Shown: positions 8,190 to 18,238 of the stretch, piece by piece
How the letters are laid out: the number at the start of each line of letters is the position of its first letter
Numbering within the stretch: the first letter of the stretch is position 1
Assembly: GCF_014696225.1 (NCBI RefSeq)
Contig: NZ_JACJPV010000007.1
Span: 90,780-154,779 of the forward strand
Direction of reading: 5' to 3'
Length of the DNA stretch: 64,000 nucleotides
From: Anabaena sp. FACHB-1237
GTDB taxonomy: Bacteria; Cyanobacteriota; Cyanobacteriia; Cyanobacteriales; Nostocaceae
The notes under the pieces: model-generated
The model's input: the letters and a program-made list of their open reading frames with translations, nothing else
Database searches by the model: none
What the model was told of the DNA's origin: nothing
Translations under genes and position numbers: made by a program

Positions 8190-9989
8190 TTAAAAAGGAT
8201 TATATTCAAGTGTAAAATAGATGCCATTTTCTTGCAATGTATCTCCTGATCTGGGGATTGTGACTAAGGGAATACCCCAATCAAGTCTAGCATTAAGTTT
8301 ATTACCTACTGAAAAACGTAAGCCTAAGCCAACGGATGAGAGGGTTTTTTTAGAAATTGTCACTTCAGAATCTGCATGATTCCAAAGTGTACCAAAGTCA
8401 AAAAATGGGACTAATTGTACGGTGGTTTGCCATTGAGGAATTTTTAATATGGGAGTTCTCACTTCAGCAGAAGCAAAGAATCCATTATCAGCTAATAAAT
8501 TATCTTGACGATATCCTCTCACAGTTTGTTGTCCTCCAATACTGATTTGTTCTAGGGGTAAAAGTGGACGATCTGCTAGTTGCAAATCTCCCCTGAATAG
8601 TAATGTGGTATCTGGTGTTAAGAGACGTAAATATTGAGCTTGTCCGCGCCAACTAATAAACCTACCATCAGGGGCTTTTGTATTATTTGTATTAATTGTG
8701 GGGTCAAAAAGATTAAGTCCTAAGCTGAATTGTGATCTTAGGGCAAATACTTGTTCATTATTCCTATTGGTATATTCTTGAAAAAGTCTGAGGGCAGAAA
8801 TTTTGGTTTCTCCTTGATCATTTGCACCAATAGATAGGGGATATGGAATGTTTAAAAGTGATGTTTTAGATTCTTGTCGAGAAGCAGTAATACCTAAATT
8901 AATTTCTTGATTTGGTGTTCGTTTAATTGGTTGACGATAGGTAAATTGATAGTTACGAGATTCTGATTGAATATCTAAAGTATTAAATGGGTTTTCAATA
9001 ATATTACTGTTGGTTGAACTATAGTTTAAACTAATAGTTCCATTGTAGAGATTAACAGGAATTACATAACTGAGATCATCTAAGGAGTTACTACCATCAG
9101 TGTTGACATAACCTATATGAAAGCGATCGCCAAATCCTAAAAAATTATTATGACTTAATTGGGCTTGTCGTCTAATAGTTCCCACACTAGGCGATCGCTG
9201 ATTATCAACTCCCAAGATAGCATAAAAGGTTTTTGCTTCTCTAACTTTCACCTCTAAAATACTAACTCCCGGACGAGATCCCGCCGATAATTCTGCTGAT
9301 AAATTCGCAATTAAAGGATCTAATTGCAGCATTTGTAAAGACCTTAATAAGCGATTTTGATTTAAGGGAGTTGTGGTTGCTAATCCTAATCTGTTGCGAA
9401 GATAACTTTCTTTTAATCTCTGTAATCCTGTAATATTAATTGCTTCTATTTCACCCTCTATAACTTCAATTTTTACAATTCCATCTTTTAATTCTTGAGG
9501 AGGAATAAATGCTCCAGAAGTAATATAACCTTCTTTAATATATAGTTGAGTGATTGCCTCTTGTGCTTTTAACAATTCAGCGAAAGAAATCGGTTTTTTA
9601 GTGTAAGGTTCTAATACTTCCATTAATTTTTGTCCACTAAAAACCGTACTACCAATAATTTGAAATTGCGAAACTGTAATAGTTCCTGGAATTTTCTCTA
9701 AAGATGGTTGGGGAATATTAGAATTTTCGGGAGTTTTTGGCAATAATTCTTCTAAAGATGGCAAAGGTTGAACTTCTGGTAAAGGTTGGGTATTAGGTAA
9801 TGCGGATGGATCTTGAGGTACATTATTGGTAGGATTTTGTGCAATATTTTCCCTGACTATGTCCCCTTTAACGGGTAATAATGAATTTGTAAAAATAACT
9901 AGAGAATTTATGCCAAAAAATAACGAGTTAAATACCGTTAACTTTTGCTTCGAGTTAAAACTATGATTATTGACAGATTTTTTTGCCAC
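8190..9989 (-). CDS. TpsB/ShlB-type outer-membrane translocator with POTRA domain
   Basis: Two-partner secretion TpsB proteins form an Omp85-type beta-barrel that exports a large adhesin or haemolysin. After a signal-like segment and a Pro/Leu-rich stretch there are one or two POTRA domains (about residues 90-250). The barrel follows, carrying the ISIGGQQTVRGYRQD motif (VRGY loop) and an aromatic C-terminal strand. I prefer the GTG at 9989, preceded by AGGTGG at about 10 nt; an ATG at 10040 is in frame but has no ribosome site. No TpsA partner gene is adjacent, so the cargo is unknown. Confidence 0.85.
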   Translation of the reverse strand: MAKKSVNNHSFNSKQKLTVFNSLFFGINSLVIFTNSLLPVKGDIVRENIAQNPTNNVPQDPSALPNTQPLPEVQPLPSLEELLPKTPENSNIPQPSLEKIPGTITVSQFQIIGSTVFSGQKLMEVLEPYTKKPISFAELLKAQEAITQLYIKEGYITSGAFIPPQELKDGIVKIEVIEGEIEAINITGLQRLKESYLRNRLGLATTTPLNQNRLLRSLQMLQLDPLIANLSAELSAGSRPGVSILEVKVREAKTFYAILGVDNQRSPSVGTIRRQAQLSHNNFLGFGDRFHIGYVNTDGSNSLDDLSYVIPVNLYNGTISLNYSSTNSNIIENPFNTLDIQSESRNYQFTYRQPIKRTPNQEINLGITASRQESKTSLLNIPYPLSIGANDQGETKISALRLFQEYTNRNNEQVFALRSQFSLGLNLFDPTINTNNTKAPDGRFISWRGQAQYLRLLTPDTTLLFRGDLQLADRPLLPLEQISIGGQQTVRGYRQDNLLADNGFFASAEVRTPILKIPQWQTTVQLVPFFDFGTLWNHADSEVTISKKTLSSVGLGLRFSVGNKLNARLDWGIPLVTIPRSGDTLQENGIYFTLEYNPF

Positions 9990-10258
9990 GACAATACATC
10001 CACCTTCAGGAAATTTATATATAATATAATATAATGTCATATCATATATTATCGTAGAAATCTTTGATATATGTTAGGAATTGGCACCAGTATGTTACTA
10101 CTGGTCTGTTAGGCTAAAAATTGTAAGTTTGACGGAAAATAGAGAGCCTAGAAACTATAAACCTCCTCCACAAATAGAAAATTGACAGACCACTAGTGGT
10201 AGGTTTAACAGACAATTGACCCGTAAAAATCAATAAAGAATTAACAACTTATACTCAC

Positions 10259-10292
10259 AGGACTTACCCAAATGGCACATTAGCAGGGTGCA
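10259..10292 (+). repeat. Lone left end of family C element
   Basis: AGGACTTACCCAAATGGCAC followed by ATTAGCAGGGTG matches the first 34 bp of the elements at 31065 and 39601 (AGGACTTACGCAACTGGCAC). The rest is absent. Confidence 0.55.
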
Positions 10293-10449
10293 GAATTGTA
10301 TTTATTATGTAATAAAATGTACCTTAATAACCAACTGATCTACAGTCACCTTTAAGGATTTTATGACACAATCTACAATTTAGTTACAGTATAAATACTT
10401 TAGTATTGTATATTTTTGTTTAAGTACTGAGGTTAGTTAATTTATAAAT

Positions 10450-10650
10450 ATATAACCTATCTTCCGCACCCTCAACTGTCACAATCGGTTTTTACCGTTT
10501 TTTATGATAACATGAGGTTGTATTTTATACTAATTATTAAAAAATTAACGGATGTAGGATGCCAGAAAGGCATAATTTATATCCAAAAATCAAGAGAAAA
10601 TTAAGTTATAATACCATGTGACACCCCAGGGTGCGGAATGTGGGATATAA
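10450..10650. repeat. MITE-like element with about 30-bp imperfect terminal inverted repeats
   Basis: The left end has CTTCCGCACCCTCAACTGTC, and the right end carries the reverse complement with a few changes (GTGACACCCC then AGGGTGCGGAA). The interior has small hairpins (CGGTTTTTACCG, ATGCCAGAAAGGCAT) and no ORF. The architecture suggests a non-autonomous transposable element. No second copy is in the window. Confidence 0.55.
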
Positions 10651-10801
10651 ATATATAAATATATGGTATATTTAATCATATTTTGTGACTAGCTAGGTTA
10701 AGGAATATGTAACATTTCTTATTTGAAAATTTCTGATCTAGGAAGTAGAATTACTGTTCTAAGACTGTAGCAATCAAAAATAAGCAACAACACAAAAAAT
10801 T

Positions 10802-11545
10802 ATGGCTATGAATCTGACTCTACAACATTTGTTTACTCAACCTGCATTAAAAGTAATTAGCGGTTTAAATAATTTTGATGCTGCTCATGTAGCTGCTATC
10901 GTTAAAGCTGCTGACTTAGGTGGTGCAACTTTTGTAGATATCGCTGCTGATGTAGATTTAATTCAGGTGGCTAAAAGTTTAACTCGTTTACCTGTGTGTG
11001 TTTCTGCCGTTGAACCACAGAAATTTGTTTCTGCGGTAGCTGCGGGCGCTGATTTAATTGAAATCGGTAATTTCGATTCTTTCTATGCTCAAGGTCGTAA
11101 ATTTGAGGCGGAGGAAGTTTTGGCATTAACTCACGAAACTCGCACCTTGCTGCCCGAAATTACCCTGTCTGTGACTGTTCCCCATATCCTCACTTTGGAT
11201 AAACAAGTACAATTGGCGGAAGAGTTAGTAAAAGCTGGTGCGGATATTATTCAAACTGAAGGCGGTACTAGCAGTCAACCTAGTCATGGTGGTACTTTGG
11301 GATTAGTGGAAAAAGCAACTCCTACTTTAGCTGCTGCTTATGAGATTTCCCGCGCTGTATCTGTGCCTGTTTTATGCGCTTCGGGAATTTCTAATGTTAC
11401 TGCTCCTTTAGCGATCGCTGCTGGTGCATCCGGTGTGGGTGTAGGTTCGGCTATTAATCAACTTAATAGCGAAATAGCAATGATTGCTGCTGTCCGTGCT
11501 TTGGTAGAATCTTTAGCAACTGTTAAGACTCGTACTTTTGCTTAA
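10802..11545 (+). CDS. ycf23: Ycf23 homologue (DUF561), TIM-barrel protein
   Basis: Ycf23 is conserved in cyanobacteria and algal plastids, and its biochemical role is not established. The 247-residue product reads as a beta/alpha barrel: ALKVISGLNNF at the start, GGATFVDIAAD, AGADLIEIGNFDSFY, GADIIQTEGGTSSQP, VLCASGISN and GASGVGVGSAIN. The glycine-rich last segments look like a phosphate-binding end of a barrel. The length matches the family, and the second ATG (MNLT) is an equally possible start. The gene is monocistronic, converging on the aminotransferase gene with a hairpin between them. Confidence 0.85.
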   Translation: MAMNLTLQHLFTQPALKVISGLNNFDAAHVAAIVKAADLGGATFVDIAADVDLIQVAKSLTRLPVCVSAVEPQKFVSAVAAGADLIEIGNFDSFYAQGRKFEAEEVLALTHETRTLLPEITLSVTVPHILTLDKQVQLAEELVKAGADIIQTEGGTSSQPSHGGTLGLVEKATPTLAAAYEISRAVSVPVLCASGISNVTAPLAIAAGASGVGVGSAINQLNSEIAMIAAVRALVESLATVKTRTFA

Positions 11546-11598
11546 AGATTGGTGATTGGGATTCGGTAAAATATAATTCTCCCAACTCCTGACTACCT

Positions 11599-11627
11599 GT
11601 AGAGGTTTAGCAGTGCTAAACCCCTAC
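11599..11627. terminator. Hairpin between convergent genes
   Basis: GTAGAGGTTTAGCA pairs with TGCTAAACCCCTAC. It lies between the stops of ycf23 (plus) and the DegT-type gene (minus) and could serve both. A near-identical hairpin is found at 46032-46059. Confidence 0.55.
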
Positions 11628-11640
11628 CGACTCCTGACTC

Positions 11641-12786
11641 CTAAAAAATGCTTTTCAATGTCTCAATTACCTGATCCTGTTGTTCCTGTGTCAGTTCTGG
11701 GAACATCGGTAATGATAAAACTTCTTGACAGGCTTTTTCTGCTATGGGTAATTGTCCAGGTTTATAATGTAAGTATCTATACACTGGTTGTAAATGTAGT
11801 GGTAATGGATAATACAACATAGTATTAACTCCTTGTTCCTGTAATTGGTTTTTTACCCAGTCTCTATATTTATCACCTGCTCCGTTACGGTTTTCGCCAG
11901 TGATGCGGATAGTGTACTGATTCCACACTCCTACTCCACTGGGTAGTTCTTGAGGAACAATAATGTTAGCAATTTGACTAAGATGTTGGTAATAATAATT
12001 AGCGATTTGTTGACGTTTGCTATTCCATAGGTCAAGATAACGCAGTTTAATTTGTAGGATAGTGGCTTGAATAGCATCTAAACGACTATTAACACCAATT
12101 TCTTCATGAATATATCGGGTTTTACTGCCATGTTCCCTTAAAATGCGTAATTGAGTAGCGATCGCTGGATCATTAGTAGTTATAGCACCCCCATCACCAC
12201 AACCACCAAGATTTTTTGTGGGGTAAAAACTAAAACAACCTACATGACCAATACTACCAACTTTTTGCCCTGCCCAAGTTGCCCCAGTGGCTTGAGCGCA
12301 GTCTTCAATTACTGCTAAATTATTAGCTTGGGCAATTTCCATCAAAGCTGTCATATCTACTGGTAATCCAAATAGATGTACTGGTATAATTACTTTAGTT
12401 TGGTGATTGATAGCTGCTGTAACTTTTTCTACATCTAAATTAAAAGTAGTAGCATCAATATCTACAAATACAGGTTTAGCACCTACGGCTGTAATGACTT
12501 CTGTGGTTGCAAAAAAACTAAAGGGTGTAGTAATTACCTCATCTCCTGCACCAATATTTAATGCTCGTAAGGCTAAGTATAACGCATCAGTACCAGAATT
12601 ACAGGCTACACATTCAGGGACACCATGATAATCTGCAAATTGTCTTTCAAAATCTGTTACTGCTGGTCCACCAATATAACGCCCAGATGCAAGAACTTCT
12701 AAAACTGCTGTACTAATTTCTGCTTCAATATTAGCATATTGTTGTTTAATATCAAAAGCGGGAACAGGATTGAGATTTTTAATCAT
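11641..12786 (-). CDS. DegT/DnrJ/EryC1/StrS-family PLP sugar aminotransferase
   Basis: Members transfer an amino group to a nucleotide-linked keto-sugar, usually for surface polysaccharides or antibiotic sugars. The 381-residue product has the family motifs: ACNSGTDALYLALRAL, GDEVITTPFSFFAT, HLFGLPVDM, VIEDCAQATGA, and the PLP lysine in FYPTKNLGGCGDGGAI near residue 188. The C-terminal small domain is complete. The length is normal. No other sugar-nucleotide genes are nearby, so the substrate is unknown. It converges with ycf23. Confidence 0.9.
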   Translation of the reverse strand: MIKNLNPVPAFDIKQQYANIEAEISTAVLEVLASGRYIGGPAVTDFERQFADYHGVPECVACNSGTDALYLALRALNIGAGDEVITTPFSFFATTEVITAVGAKPVFVDIDATTFNLDVEKVTAAINHQTKVIIPVHLFGLPVDMTALMEIAQANNLAVIEDCAQATGATWAGQKVGSIGHVGCFSFYPTKNLGGCGDGGAITTNDPAIATQLRILREHGSKTRYIHEEIGVNSRLDAIQATILQIKLRYLDLWNSKRQQIANYYYQHLSQIANIIVPQELPSGVGVWNQYTIRITGENRNGAGDKYRDWVKNQLQEQGVNTMLYYPLPLHLQPVYRYLHYKPGQLPIAEKACQEVLSLPMFPELTQEQQDQVIETLKSIF

Positions 12787-12920
12787 GAGGTTTTATGGAA
12801 ATGAGAGGATAATTAATTGACAATGGGCAATTGATAATTGACAATTGATCATTGATGGTTAGCACTAATCTGAAAAATACAAATCTCTGTAATTTTACAC
12901 TGTTCCCTGTTCCCTAATGT

Positions 12921-13697
12921 ATGCCAGAGTTAATTAAACTAGATATGGTAGATTTAGCTTTAGTTGTAGGCTTAATGCTTATAGCTATGGGGATATCTTT
13001 ATGGGAACAATTAGGTTTAGAATTGGGGTTAGCGATCGCTACTGGCAGAAGTATCCTCCAACTAATAGTTTTGGGTTACATTTTGGAGTTTATTTTCGCC
13101 ATTAATAATGTTTGGGCAGTTTTAGCAATTTTGACTATCATTCTTACGATTTCTGCCATTATTACCCGTAATCGTATTAGTCAGAAAATTCCCTATCTTC
13201 TACCTTTGGTTTGGGTAGTAATTTTTATCAGTACAGGGATGACTTTGCTGTACACAAATTTTTTAATTATTCAACCACAAAGATGGTATGAACCACGTTA
13301 TATCATACCTTTAGGGGGGATATTATTAGGTAATGCTATGAATACGGCTATTATAGCAGGAGAAAGACTCGTTAGTAATATTAATAAATCTACTAATGAA
13401 ATAGAAACTCATTTAAGTTTAGGTGCAACTCCTGAACAAGCAGTTAAAAGTTATCGTCAAGAAGCTATACGTGCAGCTATTTTACCAGGGATTAATCAAA
13501 TGATGTTGGTCGGAATGATCACTATACCAACCTTTGCCAGTGGACAATTATTGGCGGGTATTAATCCATTAGAAGCTTTATCTTATGAAACTTTAATTGT
13601 TTTGATGGTAGGTTTTAGCAATTTGTTGAGTACAGTTTTACTAACTAAAGGTATATGTATACAATTTTTTAATCAGGCTATGCAATTAGTGAAATAA
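12921..13697 (+). CDS. fetB: FetB/UPF0014-family ABC transporter permease
   Basis: E. coli FetB, with the ATPase FetA, is proposed to export iron. The 258-residue product has seven or so membrane helices. It carries the family core RYIIPLGGILLGNAMNTAI, the coupling-type loop LSLGATPEQAVKSYRQEAIR, and MMLVGMITIPTFASGQLLAG. The length fits. No ATPase gene adjoins it, so the partner must be encoded elsewhere. The start at 12921 has no clear ribosome site, but the N-terminus (DMVDLALVVGLM) is typical. Confidence 0.85.
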   Translation: MPELIKLDMVDLALVVGLMLIAMGISLWEQLGLELGLAIATGRSILQLIVLGYILEFIFAINNVWAVLAILTIILTISAIITRNRISQKIPYLLPLVWVVIFISTGMTLLYTNFLIIQPQRWYEPRYIIPLGGILLGNAMNTAIIAGERLVSNINKSTNEIETHLSLGATPEQAVKSYRQEAIRAAILPGINQMMLVGMITIPTFASGQLLAGINPLEALSYETLIVLMVGFSNLLSTVLLTKGICIQFFNQAMQLVK

Positions 13698-14381
13698 AGA
13701 CATAGGAGTGAAAATTATCTACAGGGGTTTTGGTGGTTATGCACTGGCAAAGTCATCAACTATTATTATACCAAGTTCTTATGGATAATGCAAGTGAAGT
13801 GTTGTGTTTGTGAAAATATAAATTCTTTAATTTTCCATTGTGATTATTTTCATCAAAGATAAACTTATAAGTTTCGTGACAAAGTTGAGGTTCTTTAAAC
13901 TTACATTTTATCTACTTATGTACAAAAACATGATTTTTAGACATAAATTCTTCCAGAGAATACTACAGCAAATGTATCACTTTTTGAACACTTTTGTCAA
14001 GGGGCTGAAACCCTGATAATTTCGTTGATTTATTGACATCATTCTCAAGATTATTGAGAATAAACGCCTTATTTTCTCAATAAATACCAGTTGCAACTTT
14101 TTTGAGAAAAAATCATTGAAAAATCCTATGATAACTATAGCTTCTAAATATACTAAAAAATCATTGAGCGATCGCCCACGATTTTCTGTATTAAATTTTA
14201 CATATCAAGCAAATATTTATAGGATATTAATTTAATATCAAGCTGGTATATTATTTCATGATGGTTATTATTAGACGCTTTGAGTCTTTATTTTTTCAGC
14301 GTTGATTATAGTAAAAGCTAATTTTGTTAGCAAATTAATTAAGGATAAAACACATACTATATCAGACATAATAGACGATAA
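13698..14381. other. Spacer without recognised genes
   Basis: This 684-bp AT-rich stretch lies between fetB and the chorismate lyase gene, both of which end here (convergent). The only structure I see is a palindrome at 14041-14061, ATTCTCAAG-ATT-ATTGAGAAT in outline, plus a further TTGAGAAAAAA downstream. One HIP1 octamer lies at about 14167. Confidence 0.45.
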
Positions 14382-14999
14382 TCATGTTTCAAGTTTCATA
14401 GGACCGAGATATTTAGTGAGAAAAGGTGAAAAGACCTCATATATTAAAGTTAATGGTTGTCCATGATGCCAAAATAAATAATGACGACCCCAAAAAGGTC
14501 CTTTTTGATTAAAACCAGACTCCAAGGCATCCGAATAACCATAATAAATACCCTGGACATCCCTATATAACTCAGTTCTTAATCGAGCTAAACTTGCCCA
14601 AATTGGCAAAGATTTATTTTGCAAATACTCATCTACATGACTAGCTTCCCACCAGGAAGCGGCATAATATAACCTTTGTCCTGAAGCAGTTCGCACCCAG
14701 ACTTGACGACGTATACGTGGACCTGGCAACATTTTAATGATATCCGGGGCATGATCTAAACTCATACCAATGGGTGACATATCAATTACGTCAACCTCTG
14801 TTGTTTCTCCAGTGAGTAGTTGTACGTGCCTAGTGGGAGAACCATCACCCAATAGGAGTAACTGCCAAGTAGGTGCTAACTGTTGATGAGGTAAACCGCT
14901 CTTAACCACATCCTCTCCACCTTGCCATAAGGTATCCAGACAATGCCAATCACAAGGTAGTATTATGTTATGTTTGGGCTGATCAGTAGTAGTAGTCAA
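14382..14999 (-). CDS. Chorismate lyase (Ycf21-type, DUF98)
   Basis: Cyanobacterial chorismate lyase releases pyruvate from chorismate to give 4-hydroxybenzoate, the head-group precursor of plastoquinone. The 205-residue product shows the pattern of that family: an N-terminal part with LLLGDGSPTRHVQLLTG, then IRRQVWVRTASGQRLYYA, then SLPIWASLARLRTELYRD. The C-terminal part is FWGRHYLFWHHGQPLTLIYE. This resembles Synechocystis Sll1797/Ycf21. Conserved Arg and Glu residues of the UbiC fold appear present, but I could not align them. The gene stands next to tRNA-Leu. Confidence 0.8.
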   Translation of the reverse strand: MTTTTDQPKHNIILPCDWHCLDTLWQGGEDVVKSGLPHQQLAPTWQLLLLGDGSPTRHVQLLTGETTEVDVIDMSPIGMSLDHAPDIIKMLPGPRIRRQVWVRTASGQRLYYAASWWEASHVDEYLQNKSLPIWASLARLRTELYRDVQGIYYGYSDALESGFNQKGPFWGRHYLFWHHGQPLTLIYEVFSPFLTKYLGPMKLET

Positions 15000-15200
15000 T
15001 TTTTAGTCAATTTCCTTTACAAAACTTCATCTGTTTTTATCATAGAATTAAAAATTAAAAATGGGTAGATTGGTCATTGGTAAAATAATGTTCTGACTCC
15101 TGTAAAAAAAACCACCTAACACGAGGTTAGATGGTGACACAGTGGATAAACCTGCTTTGAGTGAATATGTGATCATATTCGCATCAAAATATTTAAATAT

Positions 15201-15280
15201 GCGGATGGCGAGACTCGAACTCGCAAGGCAAAGCCACACGCACCTCAAGCGTGCGCGTATACCAATTCCGCCACATCCGC
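15201..15280 (-). tRNA. tRNA-Leu (GAG)
   Basis: The minus strand folds into a class II cloverleaf. The acceptor is GCGGATG paired with CATCCGC, the D-arm contains AATTGGTA, and the anticodon stem CACGC/GCGTG encloses the loop TTGAGGT (anticodon GAG). There is an extra arm and a T-loop TTCGAGT. CCA is not encoded. It reads CUC/CUU codons. Confidence 0.93.
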
Positions 15281-15475
15281 AGGTTTCTATAAGAAGACAT
15301 CATAACATAAAAAAAGTTGATTGGGTACAATGTTGGGAAAATTTTTTTGATAATTTTTTAAGAAATTTGAGGACAAAGCAGAAAATACAGGAAACAGGTA
15401 ATATACAACAGGTTAAGATGATGAGGATTGAGAGAAAATGTCAGTCTAGGGTTAGTAATATCAAAGCTAGAAAAA

Positions 15476-16819
15476 ATGAAGTTTGAGAAAATATTAATTG
15501 CCAATAGGGGAGAAATAGCCCTTCGCGTTCTCCGAGCTTGTGAAGAAATGGGTATTGCTACTGTGGCTATTCACTCTACAGTAGATCGTAATGCTCTTCA
15601 TGTTCAATTAGCTGATGAAGCTGTATGTATTGGTGAACCTGCTAGTAGTAAAAGCTATTTAAACATTCCTAATATTATTGCTGCTGCTTTAACTCGCAAT
15701 GCTACAGCTATTCATCCTGGTTATGGTTTTTTATCAGAAAATGCTAAGTTTGCAGAAATTTGTGCGGATCATAAAATTGTCTTTATTGGACCTAGCCCTG
15801 ATTCTATAAGATTGATGGGTGATAAGTCCACTGCTAAGGAAACTATGCAAAAAGCAGGAGTTCCCACTGTTCCTGGTAGTGATGGTTTGGTGGAAACTGA
15901 AGAAGATGGTTTAGCGATCGCTAAAAAAATCGGTTATCCTGTAATGATCAAAGCTACTGCTGGTGGTGGTGGCCGAGGAATGCGTTTAGTCCGCTCTGAA
16001 CATGAATTTGTCAAGTTGTTTCATGCTGCTCAAGGGGAAGCTGGTGCAGCGTTTGGTAACGCGGGAGTATATATAGAAAAGTTTATTGAACGTCCGCGTC
16101 ACATCGAATTTCAAATATTGGCCGACAGCTACGGAAATGTGATTCATTTAGGAGAAAGAGACTGTTCTATTCAACGTCGTAACCAAAAACTCTTAGAAGA
16201 AGCTCCCAGTCCGGCCTTAGACTCAGAACTGCGACAAAAAATGGGAGAAGCTGCGGTTAAAGCTGCCCAGTTTATCAATTATACTGGTGCGGGAACTATC
16301 GAATTTTTACTAGATAAACATGGTAAATTCTACTTTATGGAAATGAATACCCGTATCCAAGTAGAACATCCGGTAACGGAAATGATTACTGGTATAGATT
16401 TACTTGTAGAACAAATTCGTATCGCTCAAGGAGAAAAGCTGAGACTCAGACAGGATCAGGTAATTCTCAAGGGACACGCTATTGAATGCCGTATTAATGC
16501 TGAAGATCCTGATCATGATTTTAGACCAGCACCGGGGCGAATTAGTGGTTATCTTCCACCAGGAGGACCTGGAGTAAGAATAGATTCCCATGTATATACT
16601 GATTATCAAATTCCGCCTTATTATGATTCACTCATAGGTAAGTTAATTGTCTGGGGACAAGACCGCAGTACGGCTATTAATCGCATGAAACGCGCTTTAA
16701 GGGAATGTGCTATTACTGGACTCCCTACTACAATAGCTTTCCATCAGAAGATTATGGAACACCCCCAGTTTTTACAGGGTAATATCTGTACCAGTTTCAT
16801 TCAAGATATGAAAGGTTAG
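15476..16819 (+). CDS. accC: Acetyl-CoA carboxylase biotin carboxylase subunit
   Basis: AccC uses ATP and bicarbonate to carboxylate biotin on AccB, the first half-reaction of fatty acid synthesis. From the ATG at 15476 the product is 447 residues, the usual cyanobacterial length, and starts [18 protein letters not shown]. The ATP-grasp motifs are present: [42 protein letters not shown] and [15 protein letters not shown]. The frame is open upstream to 15428, but that extension is not conserved-looking. The gene is monocistronic; accB is not adjacent. Confidence 0.95.
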   Translation: MKFEKILIANRGEIALRVLRACEEMGIATVAIHSTVDRNALHVQLADEAVCIGEPASSKSYLNIPNIIAAALTRNATAIHPGYGFLSENAKFAEICADHKIVFIGPSPDSIRLMGDKSTAKETMQKAGVPTVPGSDGLVETEEDGLAIAKKIGYPVMIKATAGGGGRGMRLVRSEHEFVKLFHAAQGEAGAAFGNAGVYIEKFIERPRHIEFQILADSYGNVIHLGERDCSIQRRNQKLLEEAPSPALDSELRQKMGEAAVKAAQFINYTGAGTIEFLLDKHGKFYFMEMNTRIQVEHPVTEMITGIDLLVEQIRIAQGEKLRLRQDQVILKGHAIECRINAEDPDHDFRPAPGRISGYLPPGGPGVRIDSHVYTDYQIPPYYDSLIGKLIVWGQDRSTAINRMKRALRECAITGLPTTIAFHQKIMEHPQFLQGNICTSFIQDMKG

Positions 16820-16880
16820 CGTATAGGTGACAGGTGACAGAGAATTATATTTTCGTCAATCACCAATCACTAATCAAAAA

Positions 16881-17174
16881 CTAGCTTAAACGGGATAACA
16901 TGGTTAATATACCTTGTTGTCCTAATAAAAACTCTCTAATTAGGCTAAAAACACCTACCCAAATAATAGGAGTGATATCTACTCCGCCAATAGGCTTGAC
17001 TAATTTTCTCAACACTGCTAAAAAAGGTTCTGTTGGCCAAGCTATGAGATTAAAAGGAAACCGATTTAATTCGATTTGGGGATACCACGTTAAAATAATA
17101 CGGAAAATAAATAGAAATGTCATGATTCCCAAAAAAGGTCCGAGAATCCAAGTAGTCACATCAATAAGAGTCAT
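16881..17174 (-). CDS. YggT family membrane protein (Ycf19/YlmG-like)
   Basis: YggT/YlmG/Ycf19 proteins are small membrane proteins linked to division, shape and, in plastids, thylakoid or cytochrome b6 biogenesis. The 97-residue product has two helices (about 8-27 and 67-90). The conserved centre includes IILTWYPQ, then FPFNLIAWPTEPFLAVLRKL and PIGGVDITPI. It is a single YggT repeat of normal length. The gene converges with accC and the two stops are about 60 bp apart. Confidence 0.88.
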   Translation of the reverse strand: MTLIDVTTWILGPFLGIMTFLFIFRIILTWYPQIELNRFPFNLIAWPTEPFLAVLRKLVKPIGGVDITPIIWVGVFSLIREFLLGQQGILTMLSRLS

Positions 17175-17390
17175 AGTTTAAGTCATCATTTGTAATTACT
17201 AATTCCTGATTATTTTACCATCTGGATCAAGTTACAATAATTCCACATCTTGCAAGTTTATTATCTGACTGTTAATACCCAACTTCTACCCACTTGCTAA
17301 AAGTTTGGAAAAAGTTTGATAAAACACTTGCCATCAAAAAATATTCATGTTATATTATTGAAGTGTGTGAGGAGTAATGTTGAGTATAAA

Positions 17391-17441
17391 TCAAAAAGCG
17401 TTTGGGGTGGAAACACGGTAACACTCCCGAACGCTTTTTGA
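17391..17441. terminator. Strong hairpin downstream of the lipoate ligase-like gene
   Basis: TCAAAAAGCGTT-TGGG-GTG pairs with CAC-TCCCGAACGCTTTTTGA around a short loop. It starts 24 bp past the minus-strand stop at 17465 and, read on that strand, places a T/A-rich flank after a GC stem. A structured small RNA cannot be excluded. Confidence 0.65.
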
Positions 17442-17464
17442 GTGAGGTAAAATCGCATTTATAG

Positions 17465-18208
17465 CTATATTGAACACAAAACAGAAATTTCCGTCCATTC
17501 ATCTTCTGTCAGTGGTTTAACTTCCATCTTGATATGAAAACACTCACAAGCAGCAGTAATTAATGTATCTATAATATTTTGCTGAGACAAATTTTGAAAC
17601 AAGTTTGTTGTATTTTGTTTGTGTATAAACGAATCAAATCCAAAAACCATGTTATATAAATTTGCATCTTGCGCGATCGGAATTGAACCATGTTGTAATA
17701 TTGCTTCGCCTCGTCGCAGTTGAGCACTACCTATAAACTTGCGGCCATCTGGTAAAATTAAATCTGCACCAGTGGCAGTACCAAAACAATTAGGGTTGTG
17801 AATATAACCGCGTCCAGCTTGACCATAGTTTAAATCAAAACCGAGCGATCGCCAACCAGTAATCAAAAATTGACAGATGCGAGTATAGGCTTGCATCCGA
17901 CTTTTTCCCATACTAGAAGCTATCACAGCATAGCATAAATCACCTTGATGTAAAACTGCCCTACCACCACTAGGACGACGTACCACATCGAGTTTATCAC
18001 CTTGCCAGATGAGATCATGCCAAAACTGAGGATATTGTTTTTGATGATAACCCAAAGAAATAGCCGATGGTGACCAAGTATAAAAGCGCAGAGTGGGAGG
18101 ATGGTTTGCACACTCGTGCTGTTTTAACAACCATTTATCAATAGCCATCTGAATATTACCACAAGCAGGCAATAAAGGTATTAGTCGCCAAACGTTCTGA
18201 TTATACAT
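17465..18208 (-). CDS. Lipoate-protein ligase A / octanoyltransferase-family protein
   Basis: Proteins of this BPL/LPL fold attach lipoyl or octanoyl groups to carrier domains of dehydrogenases and the glycine cleavage system. The 247-residue product has LRFYTWSPSAISLGYHQ, the signature RRPSGGRAVLHQGDLCY, and the lysine-bearing KFIGSAQLRRGEAILQHGSI. It lacks the C-terminal accessory domain of E. coli LplA, so a LipM-type transferase or a one-domain ligase are both possible. The GC hairpin at 17391 follows the stop. It starts about 30 bp below the stop of the protease gene on the same strand. Confidence 0.82.
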   Translation of the reverse strand: MYNQNVWRLIPLLPACGNIQMAIDKWLLKQHECANHPPTLRFYTWSPSAISLGYHQKQYPQFWHDLIWQGDKLDVVRRPSGGRAVLHQGDLCYAVIASSMGKSRMQAYTRICQFLITGWRSLGFDLNYGQAGRGYIHNPNCFGTATGADLILPDGRKFIGSAQLRRGEAILQHGSIPIAQDANLYNMVFGFDSFIHKQNTTNLFQNLSQQNIIDTLITAACECFHIKMEVKPLTEDEWTEISVLCSI

Positions 18209-18238
18209 AGTCTGAATACAAAGTTATCTGCTGGGAAC

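Larger units (their letters stand above)
10041..10801. other. Spacer with inverted-repeat element and a partial element end
   Basis: The spacer between the divergent TpsB and ycf23 genes holds no convincing ORF. It has a palindromic CCAGTATGTTACTACTGG at about 10088-10105, a lone family C end at 10259-10292, and a 200-bp inverted-repeat element at 10450-10650 (listed separately). The ycf23 promoter should lie in 10650-10800, but I cannot define it. Confidence 0.5.

Noticed and set aside
11613..11822. Plus-strand frame opposite the DegT-type gene
   Set aside because: Antisense shadow of a well-supported aminotransferase.
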